Notes: generated from the sequence alone by a model not told the origin. Counted from the stretch's first letter, positions 31,696 through 40,981 are shown. The stretch: DNA of 64,000 nt from Lachnospiraceae bacterium (GCA_910574885.1 CAJTDD010000006.1:32987-96986); one strand, 5' to 3'. Numbers and translations: made by a program.

Positions 31696-33489
31696 TTATA
31701 AATTGAATATTTCTTCCAAGTCCTCATCGGACAGAAGCTCATAGGAAGTGCTGACGGTTTCCACGCTCACGGCGTTCTTAGGAATATCCCCGTCAAACAC
31801 AAGGGTTGCGACCGCCTGTGTCGGCTCGCCGTGGATATACGGCGGCTTCCCTCCGTCGGCAGTCAGTTTCACATTCGGGTGTTTCAAGATGTCATACTTT
31901 AAATCCATAACAGGGCGTTCCCCACGCACAAAAAGAAGTGCGTAGCGGTTGTCAAGCATACGCACTTCGTCTGGGGTTAAAAGCTCACGCCCCGAAATCT
32001 GGTAGTTGGTCGAGTAATTCCCGCTCCGTCCAGAGCTTTTCCCGTAGGTGTTCGTGTCTATCGTAGATTTTCCGAGTAGCTCGCTCACAAACTTATGGGT
32101 ACTCTGCTCGTTGCCGCCCAGATAAAGGAACTCATCGGCATTGCCGACGATGCTTTCCCACTGTTTCTCAAACAGGGCTTTCAGCTGTGCCAGATTTTGC
32201 AGGATAATCGAAACGGACACGCCCCTTGACCTCATAACCGACAGTATCTTGTCAAAGTCATCGGGCAAACTGACGTTCGCAAATTCATCCATAATGAACT
32301 GGCAGTGGACGGGCAGGCTCCCGCCGTACTTATGGTCGGCAAGGTAAAATAATTGTTGGAATAGCTGCGTGTATAACAGCGACACCAGAAAATTAAAACT
32401 GGTGTCGTTGTCTGGTATCAGTGCGAACAATGCAACTTTCTTCTCGCCCAAAGACGGCAAATCAAGCTCGTCCGTGGCGGTCAAAGATGCAAGGCTTTCC
32501 AGATTGAACTTCTCAAGCCGTGCGGCAAGGGTTATCTGGATGCTCTTTAAAGTCTTTGCACTCCCGCTGTGGTAATCACGGTAATATTTCAAAGCGATAT
32601 GCTCTGGGTTTACCATTTCCAGACGGTCAAACAGTTCGTCAAGCGGGCTTACATAGCTGTCGTCATCCTCACGGACTTCCCCTGCACGAAGCAGCTCCAT
32701 CACCATCGGGAAATTCTGTTCCTCTGGCGGGGCTTCGTATTTCAGATAGAACACGAGAGATAAAAGCAGCATACTCGCCGCCGTGTCCCAGAAAGGGTCT
32801 TGCGACTGTGAGCCTTTCGGCGTGGTCGCCTTAAATAAATTCGTTACCAACCTCTGCACATCGTTGTCGTTCCGAAGATAGACAAACGGATTGTAACAGT
32901 GGCTCTTGTGCATATTGATTAAATCAAGCACCCGTACTTCATATCCTTTCTTCTCTAATAACCCTCCCGTGTCACGGACAATCTCGCCTTTCGGGTCTAA
33001 GATTACCATTGAAGTGTTGCATTGCATCACATTCGGCTTACAAAAAAATCTGGTCTTTCCTGCACCAGAGCCGCCCACCACAAGGATATTTAAGTTCCTC
33101 CTGTGTTTTTTCCCGTCAAGCCCGATGCGGACGCTCTGGGTCAGCAGCTTGTTTTCCGATGCGTTTTTATCTCGGTACTTTTTATTGAGCGTACCTGCGT
33201 TGCCCCATTTTGCAGAGCCGTGTTCCTCCCCTTTGCGGTAGTTCCTGCGTGTGGAGAAATAAACGCCGATTCCCATGCCGTAGGCAATCAGAAAAATAAG
33301 GACAGTCCTTACGCTGTCCCCGCATACCGTTATGGAAAACGGGTTTTCGATTGCCACGGATAGATTCTGTATAATCTCCACAATGCCGCCGCTGACATAA
33401 GGGGCTGTCAGCAGGGCAAGCCACACGACAGGAACAATGCCGCATAAAGAGAGGATTAAGCCCGCCTTATAATCATCACCGCTCTTCAT
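31696..33489 (-). CDS. VirD4/TraG-type coupling ATPase
   Basis: A 597-aa coupling protein that brings the relaxase-DNA complex to the channel. Two N-terminal membrane helices (about 10-35 and 60-80), Walker A G-G-S-G-A-G-K-T at 139-146 and Walker B F-I-M-D-E-F near 395. The ATG overlaps the preceding 65-aa gene by 14 bases and has a weak ribosome site, suggesting coupled translation. Confidence 0.95.
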   Translation of the reverse strand: MKSGDDYKAGLILSLCGIVPVVWLALLTAPYVSGGIVEIIQNLSVAIENPFSITVCGDSVRTVLIFLIAYGMGIGVYFSTRRNYRKGEEHGSAKWGNAGTLNKKYRDKNASENKLLTQSVRIGLDGKKHRRNLNILVVGGSGAGKTRFFCKPNVMQCNTSMVILDPKGEIVRDTGGLLEKKGYEVRVLDLINMHKSHCYNPFVYLRNDNDVQRLVTNLFKATTPKGSQSQDPFWDTAASMLLLSLVFYLKYEAPPEEQNFPMVMELLRAGEVREDDDSYVSPLDELFDRLEMVNPEHIALKYYRDYHSGSAKTLKSIQITLAARLEKFNLESLASLTATDELDLPSLGEKKVALFALIPDNDTSFNFLVSLLYTQLFQQLFYLADHKYGGSLPVHCQFIMDEFANVSLPDDFDKILSVMRSRGVSVSIILQNLAQLKALFEKQWESIVGNADEFLYLGGNEQSTHKFVSELLGKSTIDTNTYGKSSGRSGNYSTNYQISGRELLTPDEVRMLDNRYALLFVRGERPVMDLKYDILKHPNVKLTADGGKPPYIHGEPTQAVATLVFDGDIPKNAVSVETVSTSYELLSDEDLEEIFNL

Positions 33490-33673
33490 GGCACTTGCAC
33501 GGGGCGACTTTTACTTTCTTGGTCGGGGCGTATGCCACCCTGCTTATCAGCTCGTCAACAGGCTCGGTGGGGCGTTCCTCCTGTATCTGCTGTGTCCGCA
33601 GGGTATTGAGGGCATTGAGGACAATACTTTTATCATATTTATCCAATGCCAGATGGTATCGTTCTTCTTTCAT
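33476..33673 (-). CDS. Small conserved ICE protein, upstream of virD4
   Basis: A 65-aa soluble protein with K-S-I-V-L-N-A-L, then V-D-E-L-I near 42. It is a paralogue of the 64-aa protein at 60443-60637 (shared hydrophobic helix, V-D-E-L-I, A-P-x-K-K). The ATG at 33673 has GGAGG seven bases before. Function unknown; perhaps a small accessory of transfer or regulation. Confidence 0.7.
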   Translation of the reverse strand: MKEERYHLALDKYDKSIVLNALNTLRTQQIQEERPTEPVDELISRVAYAPTKKVKVAPCKCHEER

Positions 33674-33688
33674 AGGCTGCACCTCCGA

Positions 33689-34552
33689 TTAGCGTTCCTG
33701 CTCTTTGGATTTGGGCGGCTTGTTCTTCTCAAGGCTCTTATACATATCCGACTGGATTTCTCCGAGTACGTCACGCATCGAGCCAAGCTCGCCCTTGAAC
33801 GCCTGCGTTTCCATGCCCTCAAATTCTTTTGGGAGTTTGTCAAAGTTAAAACCTTTCGTGTCCACGCCGTAACGGGAGCTTACCATATAGGCGACGCAGA
33901 ATGACTTGAAATCGGAATCATCACGGCTTTCCTTATGCTTGAAGTCAAAGACCGCCGCCGACACTTCCTTTGCCATGCTGACAAAAAGCTGTTCCTCGGA
34001 AAGCCCCGTCTTGATGAAGATGGTCTGTTGTGAGCTGTCATAGAACGCAGGCAGCTCAAGGTCATCGACTGGCACAAAGGAAACGGGGCTTGCGTCAATC
34101 ATCGCCGACACAAGCTCCCGCATGGTTTTCTGCTCCTGCGGCTGCTGCCTGTCCTTTGCCGAGGTCTGGGAAACGTCATAAACTATCTTGGCGTTGTAGC
34201 CGACCGCCTTTGAGCCGTCGTCACGCTGGTACTCTTTCCCCGGCTCAAGGATGGTAACTTTCTGTGCGTCCTTATCCACATAGACACGGCTCTGTTTCCA
34301 ACTGCCATAATCTTTTAACTGCGTCGCTTCGGGCATCTGTGCCGACACCAGAATTGCATTGTTGACGGAGTAACGGTCAAAATGCCCCTGCACGTCAAGG
34401 TACTGGCGGAAGCTGTCGCCGTTTGCCATCATTTCAGAGCAGGTATTGTCAATCAGCTCATAGGCTTCTTTCCGCTGCTCCTGCTTTTGGGCAGCCCATT
34501 CCTCTTTGTTGAAGGCTCTGCTGCCGCCGCTGAATACATCATAAATGCTCAT
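33689..34552 (-). CDS. ArdC-like N-terminal domain protein
   Basis: A 287-aa protein resembling the ssDNA-binding N-terminal domain of ArdC antirestriction proteins (Y-S-V-N-N-A-I-L-V near 63, then Y-G-S-W-K near 82). The metallopeptidase H-E-x-x-H motif of full ArdC is missing; the matching region reads M-A-K-E-V-S. It may protect incoming ssDNA. AGGAGC precedes the ATG. In operon with PcfB. Confidence 0.75.
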   Translation of the reverse strand: MSIYDVFSGGSRAFNKEEWAAQKQEQRKEAYELIDNTCSEMMANGDSFRQYLDVQGHFDRYSVNNAILVSAQMPEATQLKDYGSWKQSRVYVDKDAQKVTILEPGKEYQRDDGSKAVGYNAKIVYDVSQTSAKDRQQPQEQKTMRELVSAMIDASPVSFVPVDDLELPAFYDSSQQTIFIKTGLSEEQLFVSMAKEVSAAVFDFKHKESRDDSDFKSFCVAYMVSSRYGVDTKGFNFDKLPKEFEGMETQAFKGELGSMRDVLGEIQSDMYKSLEKNKPPKSKEQER

Positions 34553-34554
34553 GC

Positions 34555-35415
34555 TTATCTCGCTCCTTTCGATTTTGGTTTCCGTTTCCGCTTCTGGGGC
34601 TGTTTATGCTCCGTCTTTCCTGTGGTCGGTTTCTTTGCCCTGTCAGAAGATTTTTCTCTCGCAGTAACAGAACCTGATTCCTGCTCCTTGCGGCTCTCCT
34701 TGATTTTCCGCAGTTCTTCCCTGACTGACGGCTTCTCCGCCTTAGTCATAGTAGCCCCCTCTGCGGACTTCCTTTGCTGCTTTAAGGTAGGCTCGGACAG
34801 AGGGGATTTTTCTGTCTTTGCCAATGAGGGGTTTAGGGCGTTTTCCTCTTTCTGTACTGGCTTCCCCATCAAAGCGTCCATGAGCCTGTCTTTCTCCGCC
34901 TTATCCTGCACGCCGATGTCTGGCTCTGGCTGACCGTCCTTTGCCCCTGCATCTTTTTCTCCTGCGGTCTTTGCATCTTTCGGCTTGGTCTTTGCACCTT
35001 TTGATTTCTCCGCTTCATTCACAATAGAAGCGGTATCTACCGAAGCAAGGTTAAAGCGTTCCACGATGCGGCTGATTTTTGATGCGTCCTCCGCACGGGC
35101 TATCACGTCCACCTCCGCATTGGGGTCTTTGTTCCCCCTGTCCGCTAAAACACAATAAAGTACGCCGTATTTCTTCGCTTCCTGCGTAAACTTCTTTAAG
35201 TCGCCGCTTTTAACAGTAAAGACTTTCAGCTCCTTTCCAGAGCGGAGCATATTTGTGAGCCTTGCCTTTCCTTTGGTTTTCTGTTCCTCTTTCAGAATGG
35301 AGTAAAGCAGGATGGCAATATTCTTCGCACCCGCCCCCGTGATTTTGGCTGCGACCTCAAATCCCTCCAAGCTCATCCTTACGATTTGCTCTGCCGCTTC
35401 GCCGCCTGTGTTCAT
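34555..35415 (-). CDS. PcfB family protein (DUF3801)
   Basis: A 286-aa relaxosome accessory protein of the PcfB/DUF3801 type: residues 1-140 contain the conserved domain (A-A-E-Q-I-V-R-M-S-L-E-G, G-A-K-N-I-A-I-L-L-Y), while the rest is a long Lys/Glu/Pro-rich disordered tail. Its start overlaps the relaxase 3' end by 59 bases. It probably recruits the relaxase to VirD4. Confidence 0.85.
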   Translation of the reverse strand: MNTGGEAAEQIVRMSLEGFEVAAKITGAGAKNIAILLYSILKEEQKTKGKARLTNMLRSGKELKVFTVKSGDLKKFTQEAKKYGVLYCVLADRGNKDPNAEVDVIARAEDASKISRIVERFNLASVDTASIVNEAEKSKGAKTKPKDAKTAGEKDAGAKDGQPEPDIGVQDKAEKDRLMDALMGKPVQKEENALNPSLAKTEKSPLSEPTLKQQRKSAEGATMTKAEKPSVREELRKIKESRKEQESGSVTAREKSSDRAKKPTTGKTEHKQPQKRKRKPKSKGAR

Positions 35416-36769
35416 GCTTCATCAGCTCCTTTCTTTGCTGTTCTTTTTCGTCTGCCCGTATGACAGTTAATTTTTCCTTGAGGGCATCGCTGCGGGCTTC
35501 GATTCCCTCACACAATCTGACCTCCTTCCGCAATGTTTTCATCCGCTCTGTGATTTCCGACAGCCGAGCCTTGACCGCTTCTTTTTCTTCCCCGACTGAT
35601 TTTCGGGATTGGGAATAAAGCCCCTTACGCTGTTCGGTCAGCTCCTGCATCTCGGATTCCAGAGAGCCTTTATAAGACAAAAGCTGCTCCGCCGTATCTA
35701 TGTGGTTGCGGCAGAGCAGCCTTGTTTCGTTTGTGATGGCGTCCATCTTCATCAAGTCGTCTTTCAGAAGATAGTGAAGCCTTGCATAGTTCTGTTGTTT
35801 CTTCTTTGGCAAAATGCCGAGCCTGTAACAGTAATGGAGATACAGCCCACGCAAGCCGCCGATTTTCTTGGCATCTTTTAATGTGCCTTTTACCCTTATG
35901 ACCTTAACAGTTTTTGTCGGCTCGGCAAATCGGGAGAACTTCACCGCATAGGAATTTTCCCGTATGCGTTCCGTTATCCTTTCATTGGTGTAATCATCGC
36001 CGAGCTTGTAGAGCCGCTTCGGTCTTTGCCATCCCCTGCCGATTATCGTCCAATATTTTCGGTTGGGGTCAAAATTGATGCGGTATCCCATTTCCGACAA
36101 CTGGCGGTCAAAGTCTTTCAGCGTAAATGATTTTGAGATGGCTTCGTCCACCGCCTGCCGTGCCACGCTGTCCCTCGTTGGCAGACCGTTTTTCTCGGCT
36201 TGGTATAAAGCGTAGGGCTTCTTCCTGCCGCTTGGGTGTTCAATGACCGATAAGGAATACTCACGGCACAATTCATCCGAACGCTTACGCAATAACCGCA
36301 GATTCTTTTTGTTATCGTGATAGTGCTTTCCGTCCACATAGGAAACGGAGTTGACAACAAAATGATTGTGCAGGCATTCCGTATTCAAGTGGGTTGCTAC
36401 AACGACTTGAAATCTATCGCCCCACATCTTTTCCGCCAACTTCACGCCGACCTCATGTGCCTGCTCTGGCGTAACCTCGCCTGCCTTAAAGCTCTGGAAT
36501 CCGTGGTAGCAGACAATCTCGCTCTCATCGTTCCACTGATGCTTGGCTATCATCATCTCGTCCCTTGCGGTGGCAGGGTCGCAGTTTACGCCCGTGACAA
36601 AAAACTGCTGCTCGGTCTTGTCGCCGTTGGTGGCATACTTCATCACATCGCCCATCGCCTGCAAGTCCGCATCCGTGTATTTGGGGTTGGCGGTCTTTTC
36701 TGGATTCTCGGCGTAGTCGATGGGGTGGTCGAGCCTGCCCTTTACGTCCCAGATTTCGCAGACCGCCAT
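35357..36769 (-). CDS. MobP-type relaxase
   Basis: A 470-aa relaxase that nicks oriT and pilots the strand. The nickase domain is at about 1-200, with the metal-binding H-L-N-T-E-C-L-H-N-H-F near 128-138; the C-terminal half is a helical, charged coiled coil. The ATG at 36769 overlaps the MobC stop (TGATG), which decides the start against a longer frame. Comparable to the Tn1549 relaxase. Confidence 0.92.
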   Translation of the reverse strand: MAVCEIWDVKGRLDHPIDYAENPEKTANPKYTDADLQAMGDVMKYATNGDKTEQQFFVTGVNCDPATARDEMMIAKHQWNDESEIVCYHGFQSFKAGEVTPEQAHEVGVKLAEKMWGDRFQVVVATHLNTECLHNHFVVNSVSYVDGKHYHDNKKNLRLLRKRSDELCREYSLSVIEHPSGRKKPYALYQAEKNGLPTRDSVARQAVDEAISKSFTLKDFDRQLSEMGYRINFDPNRKYWTIIGRGWQRPKRLYKLGDDYTNERITERIRENSYAVKFSRFAEPTKTVKVIRVKGTLKDAKKIGGLRGLYLHYCYRLGILPKKKQQNYARLHYLLKDDLMKMDAITNETRLLCRNHIDTAEQLLSYKGSLESEMQELTEQRKGLYSQSRKSVGEEKEAVKARLSEITERMKTLRKEVRLCEGIEARSDALKEKLTVIRADEKEQQRKELMKHEHRRRSGRANRKDELGGI

Positions 36770-37101
36770 CAGCCAGACATCTTCCTCGGAACAAGGTATT
36801 GTCTGCTCACGTCCAGACGGAAGTCCCGCCACCGCTTGGCTTCGTCATAGAGCATCGGCGTATCTACAAAGTTTAGGGCGTTCGCCTTTGCCGCAAGCTG
36901 GTTGATACGGTTTCCGATTGCTGACAGCTCCCGCATGATTTTATAAAACTCTGGGTCTGGCTTTTCGCATAAACGGTAGCCCATGACCATCGACTGGAGC
37001 AGGGCTTGTCTGGAATGCCCCGACCTATCTGCAAGGGAGCAGAGGTATTCAGCTTCTTCCTCGGTCAGTCGGAACAGTATCTGTACGTTTCGCTTCCGCA
37101 T
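36769..37101 (-). CDS. MobC-like mobilisation protein
   Basis: A 110-aa relaxosome protein with an N-terminal ribbon-helix-helix-like segment (V-Q-I-L-F-R-L-T-E-E-E-A) and R-E-L-S-A-I-G-N-R-I-N-Q-L-A, the MobC signature. It binds oriT and helps the relaxase. The second of two closely spaced ATGs is chosen, six bases after AGGGGG; the first (37107) is possible. It overlaps the DUF3789 gene upstream. Confidence 0.87.
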   Translation of the reverse strand: MRKRNVQILFRLTEEEAEYLCSLADRSGHSRQALLQSMVMGYRLCEKPDPEFYKIMRELSAIGNRINQLAAKANALNFVDTPMLYDEAKRWRDFRLDVSRQYLVPRKMSG

Positions 37102-37213
37102 CTGCATCCCCCTTTCCCTCGGACAGCCTGTTAATCTGCAACACGCACATGCACGCAACGCCGAACATCCCGCCGAGCGTTGTGCCGAGGATAAAATATA
37201 TAAAATTACTCAT
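37049..37213 (-). CDS. DUF3789-like small membrane protein
   Basis: A 54-aa protein: M-S-N-F-I-Y-F-I-L-G-T-T-L-G-G followed by a hydrophobic helix to about 28, then a charged tail. This matches DUF3789 ICE proteins. AAAGGAG lies nine bases before the ATG. Its 3' half overlaps MobC in another frame. Confidence 0.72.
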   Translation of the reverse strand: MSNFIYFILGTTLGGMFGVACMCVLQINRLSEGKGDADAEAKRTDTVPTDRGRS

Positions 37214-37259
37214 CCTTAAAAACTCCTTTCTGCCTGCCGTCCTCTAGCGGCGGTCTTTT

Positions 37260-37290
37260 CCACGGGGTATTAGGGGCGTCCCCTAACAAG
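37260..37290. other. Candidate oriT
   Basis: A TTAGGGG-cgt-CCCCTAA palindrome (37270-37286) preceded by GGGGTA lies in the noncoding stretch just upstream of the DUF3789-mobC-relaxase genes, where ICE and plasmid oriTs normally are. A short GC-rich dyad next to a possible nick region supports an origin of transfer. No nick site can be seen directly. Confidence 0.4.
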
Positions 37291-37349
37291 CGAATTTTGT
37301 TTCCATCGGCAGATGGATAACCAAATTCAGTGCTTGGTAAGACGTGTCT

Positions 37350-37640
37350 TTAATTCCCGTCCTCATACATACATTCTCCACACACGGGGCAGAAGTACGG
37401 ACAGTCCGAACAATCTTCATTCTCAAATCCCCCGCCCTCGGTTTCCATTTCTTCATCTCCGTCCTCATTTTCATCCTTAATATCTGCTTCTCCGCAGACA
37501 AAATCCTCATCGGAAAAGCGGACAAGGTTAGTGTCAAACAGGATAATCTTTAACTTTTCCGCCGCCTGTTCGGGGCTGTCTGCATAAATAGAAACGGTCT
37601 TTTCAAAGTGACCTGTGAGCGTAACATCATATTTTTTCAA
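37350..37640 (-). CDS. DpnD/PcfM-like protein with Cys-rich tail
   Basis: A 96-aa protein starting K-K-Y-D-V-T-L-T-G-H-F-E-K-T, typical of the DpnD/PcfM family, then an acidic linker and a C-terminal C-x-x-C-x-x-x-C-x-x-C-x-x-C cluster, perhaps a zinc site. Start codon is TTG at 37640 with AAGGA before. Carried in many Gram-positive ICEs; no defined function. Confidence 0.72.
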   Translation of the reverse strand: MKKYDVTLTGHFEKTVSIYADSPEQAAEKLKIILFDTNLVRFSDEDFVCGEADIKDENEDGDEEMETEGGGFENEDCSDCPYFCPVCGECMYEDGN

Positions 37641-37713
37641 TCTTCTTTTCCTTTCTTTTGGCTTTAAATTTTATCTGGTTTCATACTCTGTCTTAGAAAA
37701 AATCATCCGACAA

Positions 37714-38703
37714 TCAACGGGCATCCCCCCTTTCACGGCTCTGTTTCTGCCTTGCAATCCCCAGATAGGACATTAAAAAATCGTTGAAGTCCTTGCCGAC
37801 TGGTGGCGGTTCATCAACGATTCGATAGTCTTTCTGCAATAATTCTTTCAAGGCGACGGTACATAGCCGCCCTGCCCTGTCCTTATCCAGATGCAGATAG
37901 ATAGTCTTGATTTGCGGATTTGCTTTCAAAAAAGTCGATAAAGCAACGGGAATTTTGCTGTCCTTTATCTCTTTCTTTGGCTGATACACGCCCGACAAAG
38001 AGAGCAGGTTTTCCGCTTTGTAATCCCTGCCCTCACACTTTAAATAGGTGGCATAGGACAATAAATCAATGGCGGCTTCAAATAAATGCACCGAAGAATA
38101 CGGCTCTCTCGCCAGAAGCCGAAACGAATACCGTTTGTCACTGCCCGATGCGTCACGCTTGAAGCTGCTGATTGTGCCACGGCAGGCGGCATATTTCGGT
38201 GTTCCGCTTTCATCTTTACCAATAAAAACAGCATTGTGATAGTCAGCACTCTCGAAGATAATCCCCTCGGCGATGCACTCTTGAATAAGCTGATAATCAA
38301 TGCCACGCCCGAAAAGATACTCGGTCACCCTGTCGCAATTTTTGTTCTTCGGGGGCAGGAGCAGAACCTTTGGCTCGTCTTTTTTCACGGCAGGGGGCGG
38401 CGGTTTCCAGTCCGTCATCGTCTGCCCTGTGAGAATTTCCACGGCTTCCACAAAGCCATACTCCTTAACTTTCATCAGATAATCAAGGGCGGAATAGCCG
38501 CCGAAGCCCCTCGACCACCAGTACCATTTGCCATTGGAAATCTTTAAGCTGTCATGCTCAGCGGTACAGTACACGTTCGTTGTGCCTTTGACTTTAACAA
38601 GATTACTCGGCTCATAAGCTCGAAGATAGGAAAGCAGGTCTATCTGCCTTGCCCGCTCAAGCACATCTGGGTCAATTTGCACATAGGGTCTACTGCTTCT
38701 CAA
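37714..38703 (-). CDS. DUF3991/TOPRIM domain protein
   Basis: A 329-aa primase-like protein. The N-terminal 90 residues resemble a DUF3991/CHC2-like fold but lack the zinc Cys/His set; a TOPRIM domain follows (acidic F-E-A-A-I-D near 208, H-L-D-K-D-R-A-G near 276). It may prime synthesis after transfer, or be a regulator. Starts with TTG at 38703. A long Pro-rich linker sits near residue 100. Confidence 0.85.
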   Translation of the reverse strand: MRSSRPYVQIDPDVLERARQIDLLSYLRAYEPSNLVKVKGTTNVYCTAEHDSLKISNGKWYWWSRGFGGYSALDYLMKVKEYGFVEAVEILTGQTMTDWKPPPPAVKKDEPKVLLLPPKNKNCDRVTEYLFGRGIDYQLIQECIAEGIIFESADYHNAVFIGKDESGTPKYAACRGTISSFKRDASGSDKRYSFRLLAREPYSSVHLFEAAIDLLSYATYLKCEGRDYKAENLLSLSGVYQPKKEIKDSKIPVALSTFLKANPQIKTIYLHLDKDRAGRLCTVALKELLQKDYRIVDEPPPVGKDFNDFLMSYLGIARQKQSRERGDAR

Positions 38704-38712
38704 TAAATAAAA

Positions 38713-39060
38713 TCACCTTTCTTTCCCAGACAAAATCTTTTCCGTCTTAACCATATAGGACTTAAAATCAGCGATGGTCTGGCATAAATCTTCCATATGG
38801 GAATCCTCCCTCCCAATCCATTCCTCATAAATATCCTGCAAAAGATTCGGGGATTTCATAAGGGCTTTTGCCGCCTGTGGGGAATAATCCGCATCTGAAA
38901 AGCACTCTGCAATATCACTCTTTATGATGATTTGATATGCAGCATGGTAAATCTCCTGCGGGCTTTTGCTCAGAATATCCTCATGGAAATCGGCAAGCTC
39001 ACGCTGTACTTTTTCAGCCAGTTTTTGATTAAGGGACTGTCTGTACTCTTGGTAATTCAA
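38713..39060 (-). CDS. DUF3848-like ICE protein
   Basis: A 115-aa helical, acidic protein (Y-Q-E-Y-R, D-F-H-E-D-I-L, then P-Q-E-I-Y-H-A-A-Y). Start is TTG eight bases after GGAGG. It is the gene directly upstream of the TOPRIM gene; the AbiTii insert sits on its other side. I see a resemblance to DUF3848. Function unknown. Confidence 0.65.
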   Translation of the reverse strand: MNYQEYRQSLNQKLAEKVQRELADFHEDILSKSPQEIYHAAYQIIIKSDIAECFSDADYSPQAAKALMKSPNLLQDIYEEWIGREDSHMEDLCQTIADFKSYMVKTEKILSGKER

Positions 39061-39086
39061 TCACTCACCTCCTTGAAAATAAAATA

Positions 39087-39122
39087 AGCCGAGGGATTTT
39101 CGTAATCGAAAACCTCTCGGCT
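39087..39122 (-). terminator. Terminator of the AbiTii operon
   Basis: AGCCGAG with CTCGGCT and an inner GATTTTCG/CGAAAACC stem, followed on the minus strand by a T-rich tract. It closes the three-gene insert. Confidence 0.75.
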
Positions 39123-39150
39123 ATGTAAAAAATATTTTATTACAAATACA

Positions 39151-39957
39151 TTATCTATCACTATCATCTTCTGAATTACCGATTGTCGATGCTACAACTG
39201 GCGTATATGTAATAAAAGTTTCTTTTGATAAATCATAACATTCAGAATACAATGATTTAATATATTCTTCTGATATTCGTTGAAAATGTAATGTGTATAT
39301 ATAGTCTCTTTGCACTCTTGTCAACACATAATCTAAGCCTTGTACTTTTGCCAATTCATCTATTAACTCTCTCGTACACGCTGGATTCAATGTTTCTCGT
39401 CCTTTGGCTGTCATGATATAATTCCCTAATGATGTTATATCTTCTATAAAAAAAGCCAAATATACTTTTTTGTTAGGAGCTATTTTTTTCAAATTAGCTC
39501 TATATTCTGGAATATTTTTTTCATGTTTCTTAAAAGTTTCAACTATTGATTTGACATAATTGTCATAAGAAAAATCCACATTCAATTTCTTTTCTGTATA
39601 AAAGTATGCTTTAGGCTGTGAATGGTAATCCGTTATTATCTCGTCATCAATCCTTTTTTGCTCTTGAACTAACGAACTACCTTTTCGAGTTCTCTTTGAC
39701 GAGTCTATTTGAAAATGTTCTATTCCTACAATAAAATCTTCTTTCTCATAATAAATATCTGGTCTTTCAAACGAAACAAAAGGTTCTTCAAATTTGGGTA
39801 AATTATTTAGGTCAACTCCCTTAGAATTGTAAAAATCATCTAAAACATCATCTATTATTATATCCCACAAAATATCTTCATCATCTAAATGAAGAACCCT
39901 TTTAGAATTCAATATAGCCATTTTAAGATTGGCTGCTTCATCATTATATCTGCTCAT
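39151..39957 (-). CDS. Uncharacterised third gene of the AbiTii operon
   Basis: A 268-aa protein with no family I recognise. R-P-D-I-Y-Y (Asp67) and then F-I-V-G-I-E-H-F (Glu80) on predicted beta strands, followed by S-K-R-T-R-K-G, recall a PD-(D/E)xK nuclease core; this is weak. The gene is AT-rich like its two upstream neighbours and unlike the ICE core. The ATG at 39957 follows GGAGG by 12 bases, 56 bases after the AbiTii gene. Confidence 0.5.
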   Translation of the reverse strand: MSRYNDEAANLKMAILNSKRVLHLDDEDILWDIIIDDVLDDFYNSKGVDLNNLPKFEEPFVSFERPDIYYEKEDFIVGIEHFQIDSSKRTRKGSSLVQEQKRIDDEIITDYHSQPKAYFYTEKKLNVDFSYDNYVKSIVETFKKHEKNIPEYRANLKKIAPNKKVYLAFFIEDITSLGNYIMTAKGRETLNPACTRELIDELAKVQGLDYVLTRVQRDYIYTLHFQRISEEYIKSLYSECYDLSKETFITYTPVVASTIGNSEDDSDR

Positions 39958-40013
39958 AATATATATACCTCCATAAGTCAATGGATATATATTTATAGTT
40001 TCTACATTTTTGA

Positions 40014-40688
40014 TTAACTTGCTTTATTGCTAATATTGGAAGCTACTGTTGAATTTTTGATTTTGTTCCCATCACCTACAAATACAGAATTATCTTGAAA
40101 GATAATAATAATTTTCTCAACAATGACTTGCTGTTCATCTTCTGTTTTACTATCCCAGTCTATATCTAAATCATCCAATACTCCAAATTCTTTTTCAAGC
40201 AAAAGAAACGTTTCTAATAATAAATTTTCCACGACTGGAATAATGTTCATCACTTGAGAAGTATCTGTTTCTACTTCAGCTTCATAAATTATTCGCCCAG
40301 TTTTGGCAGAAATCCATTTACATTCGTAAGTTTCTAGCCGCCTTACAAATGATTGTCCTGTCTTAATCGCTTCTTGTAAAGCATAGATAGACTGTCCTGC
40401 ACTATTGTACGTCAATCCTTCTATAATTTCTTCCTCTACATTATCAAGAGGAATTAATAAATTTTTACAATTCAAACCACCTTCAATATAACAACCTTTT
40501 AAACAACCTTTTACTCTTCTATATAAGGGAATATCCTCTAATTTTTTATATCCTTCAATCTCATTTTTAATCCACTGATTTAATTCTGTACTTCCAATTT
40601 TTTGAAATATTACTTTCGCTCTTTTCAAAGAAGTGTTTAAATCTATAGTACCATTTGCCAATTCCTTTATAATTTTACTATTCGCCAT
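40014..40688 (-). CDS. AbiTii-domain protein
   Basis: A 224-aa protein whose first 60 residues match the AbiTii domain of abortive-infection proteins: K-E-L-A-N-G-T-I-D-L, L-K-R-A-K-V, L-N-Q-W-I-K-N-E-I-E-G-Y. The C-terminus (about 202-224) carries G-D-G-N-K-I-K-N-S-T-V-A, a motif shared with the membrane protein upstream. Its ATG overlaps the upstream stop (TAATG), so the two are translated together; GGAGGGG precedes. Likely phage defence; mechanism unknown. Confidence 0.75.
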   Translation of the reverse strand: MANSKIIKELANGTIDLNTSLKRAKVIFQKIGSTELNQWIKNEIEGYKKLEDIPLYRRVKGCLKGCYIEGGLNCKNLLIPLDNVEEEIIEGLTYNSAGQSIYALQEAIKTGQSFVRRLETYECKWISAKTGRIIYEAEVETDTSQVMNIIPVVENLLLETFLLLEKEFGVLDDLDIDWDSKTEDEQQVIVEKIIIIFQDNSVFVGDGNKIKNSTVASNISNKAS

Positions 40689-40885
40689 TATATCAACCCC
40701 TCCATCCATAAAATAATATCATGCCAAAAAGAAAACAATAATACAAATTCTACAATAAAAGAAGTTATTATTGATACCATAACCGAATGTCTATCTATAA
40801 AGTTTTTCTTTGGTATCTCATTATTGATTCTTTCAGCTATCGTAGAATTTTTAATTTTATTATTTTCTCCAATAAAAATTCCCAT
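40688..40885 (-). CDS. 65-aa membrane protein sharing a motif with AbiTii partner
   Basis: Residues 3-17 read F-I-G-E-N-N-K-I-K-N-S-T-I-A, close to the AbiTii C-terminal motif; one strong membrane helix covers about 35-60. GGAGG lies seven bases before the ATG at 40885. First gene of the operon. A membrane anchor or effector that pairs with the AbiTii protein through the shared motif is a plausible reading, not shown. Confidence 0.6.
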   Translation of the reverse strand: MGIFIGENNKIKNSTIAERINNEIPKKNFIDRHSVMVSIITSFIVEFVLLFSFWHDIILWMEGLI

Positions 40886-40981
40886 CACTATTCCTCCATT
40901 TCTTAATGACCGTTATCAACTTGTGTCCACAATAAGTTTCATATCCTAAACAAGTATTTCTTCCTTATGTATTCTTCCAAA

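Noticed and set aside
34382..34933. 183-codon plus-strand ORF opposite PcfB and the ArdC-like gene
   Set aside because: Antisense shadow of two well-supported minus-strand genes.
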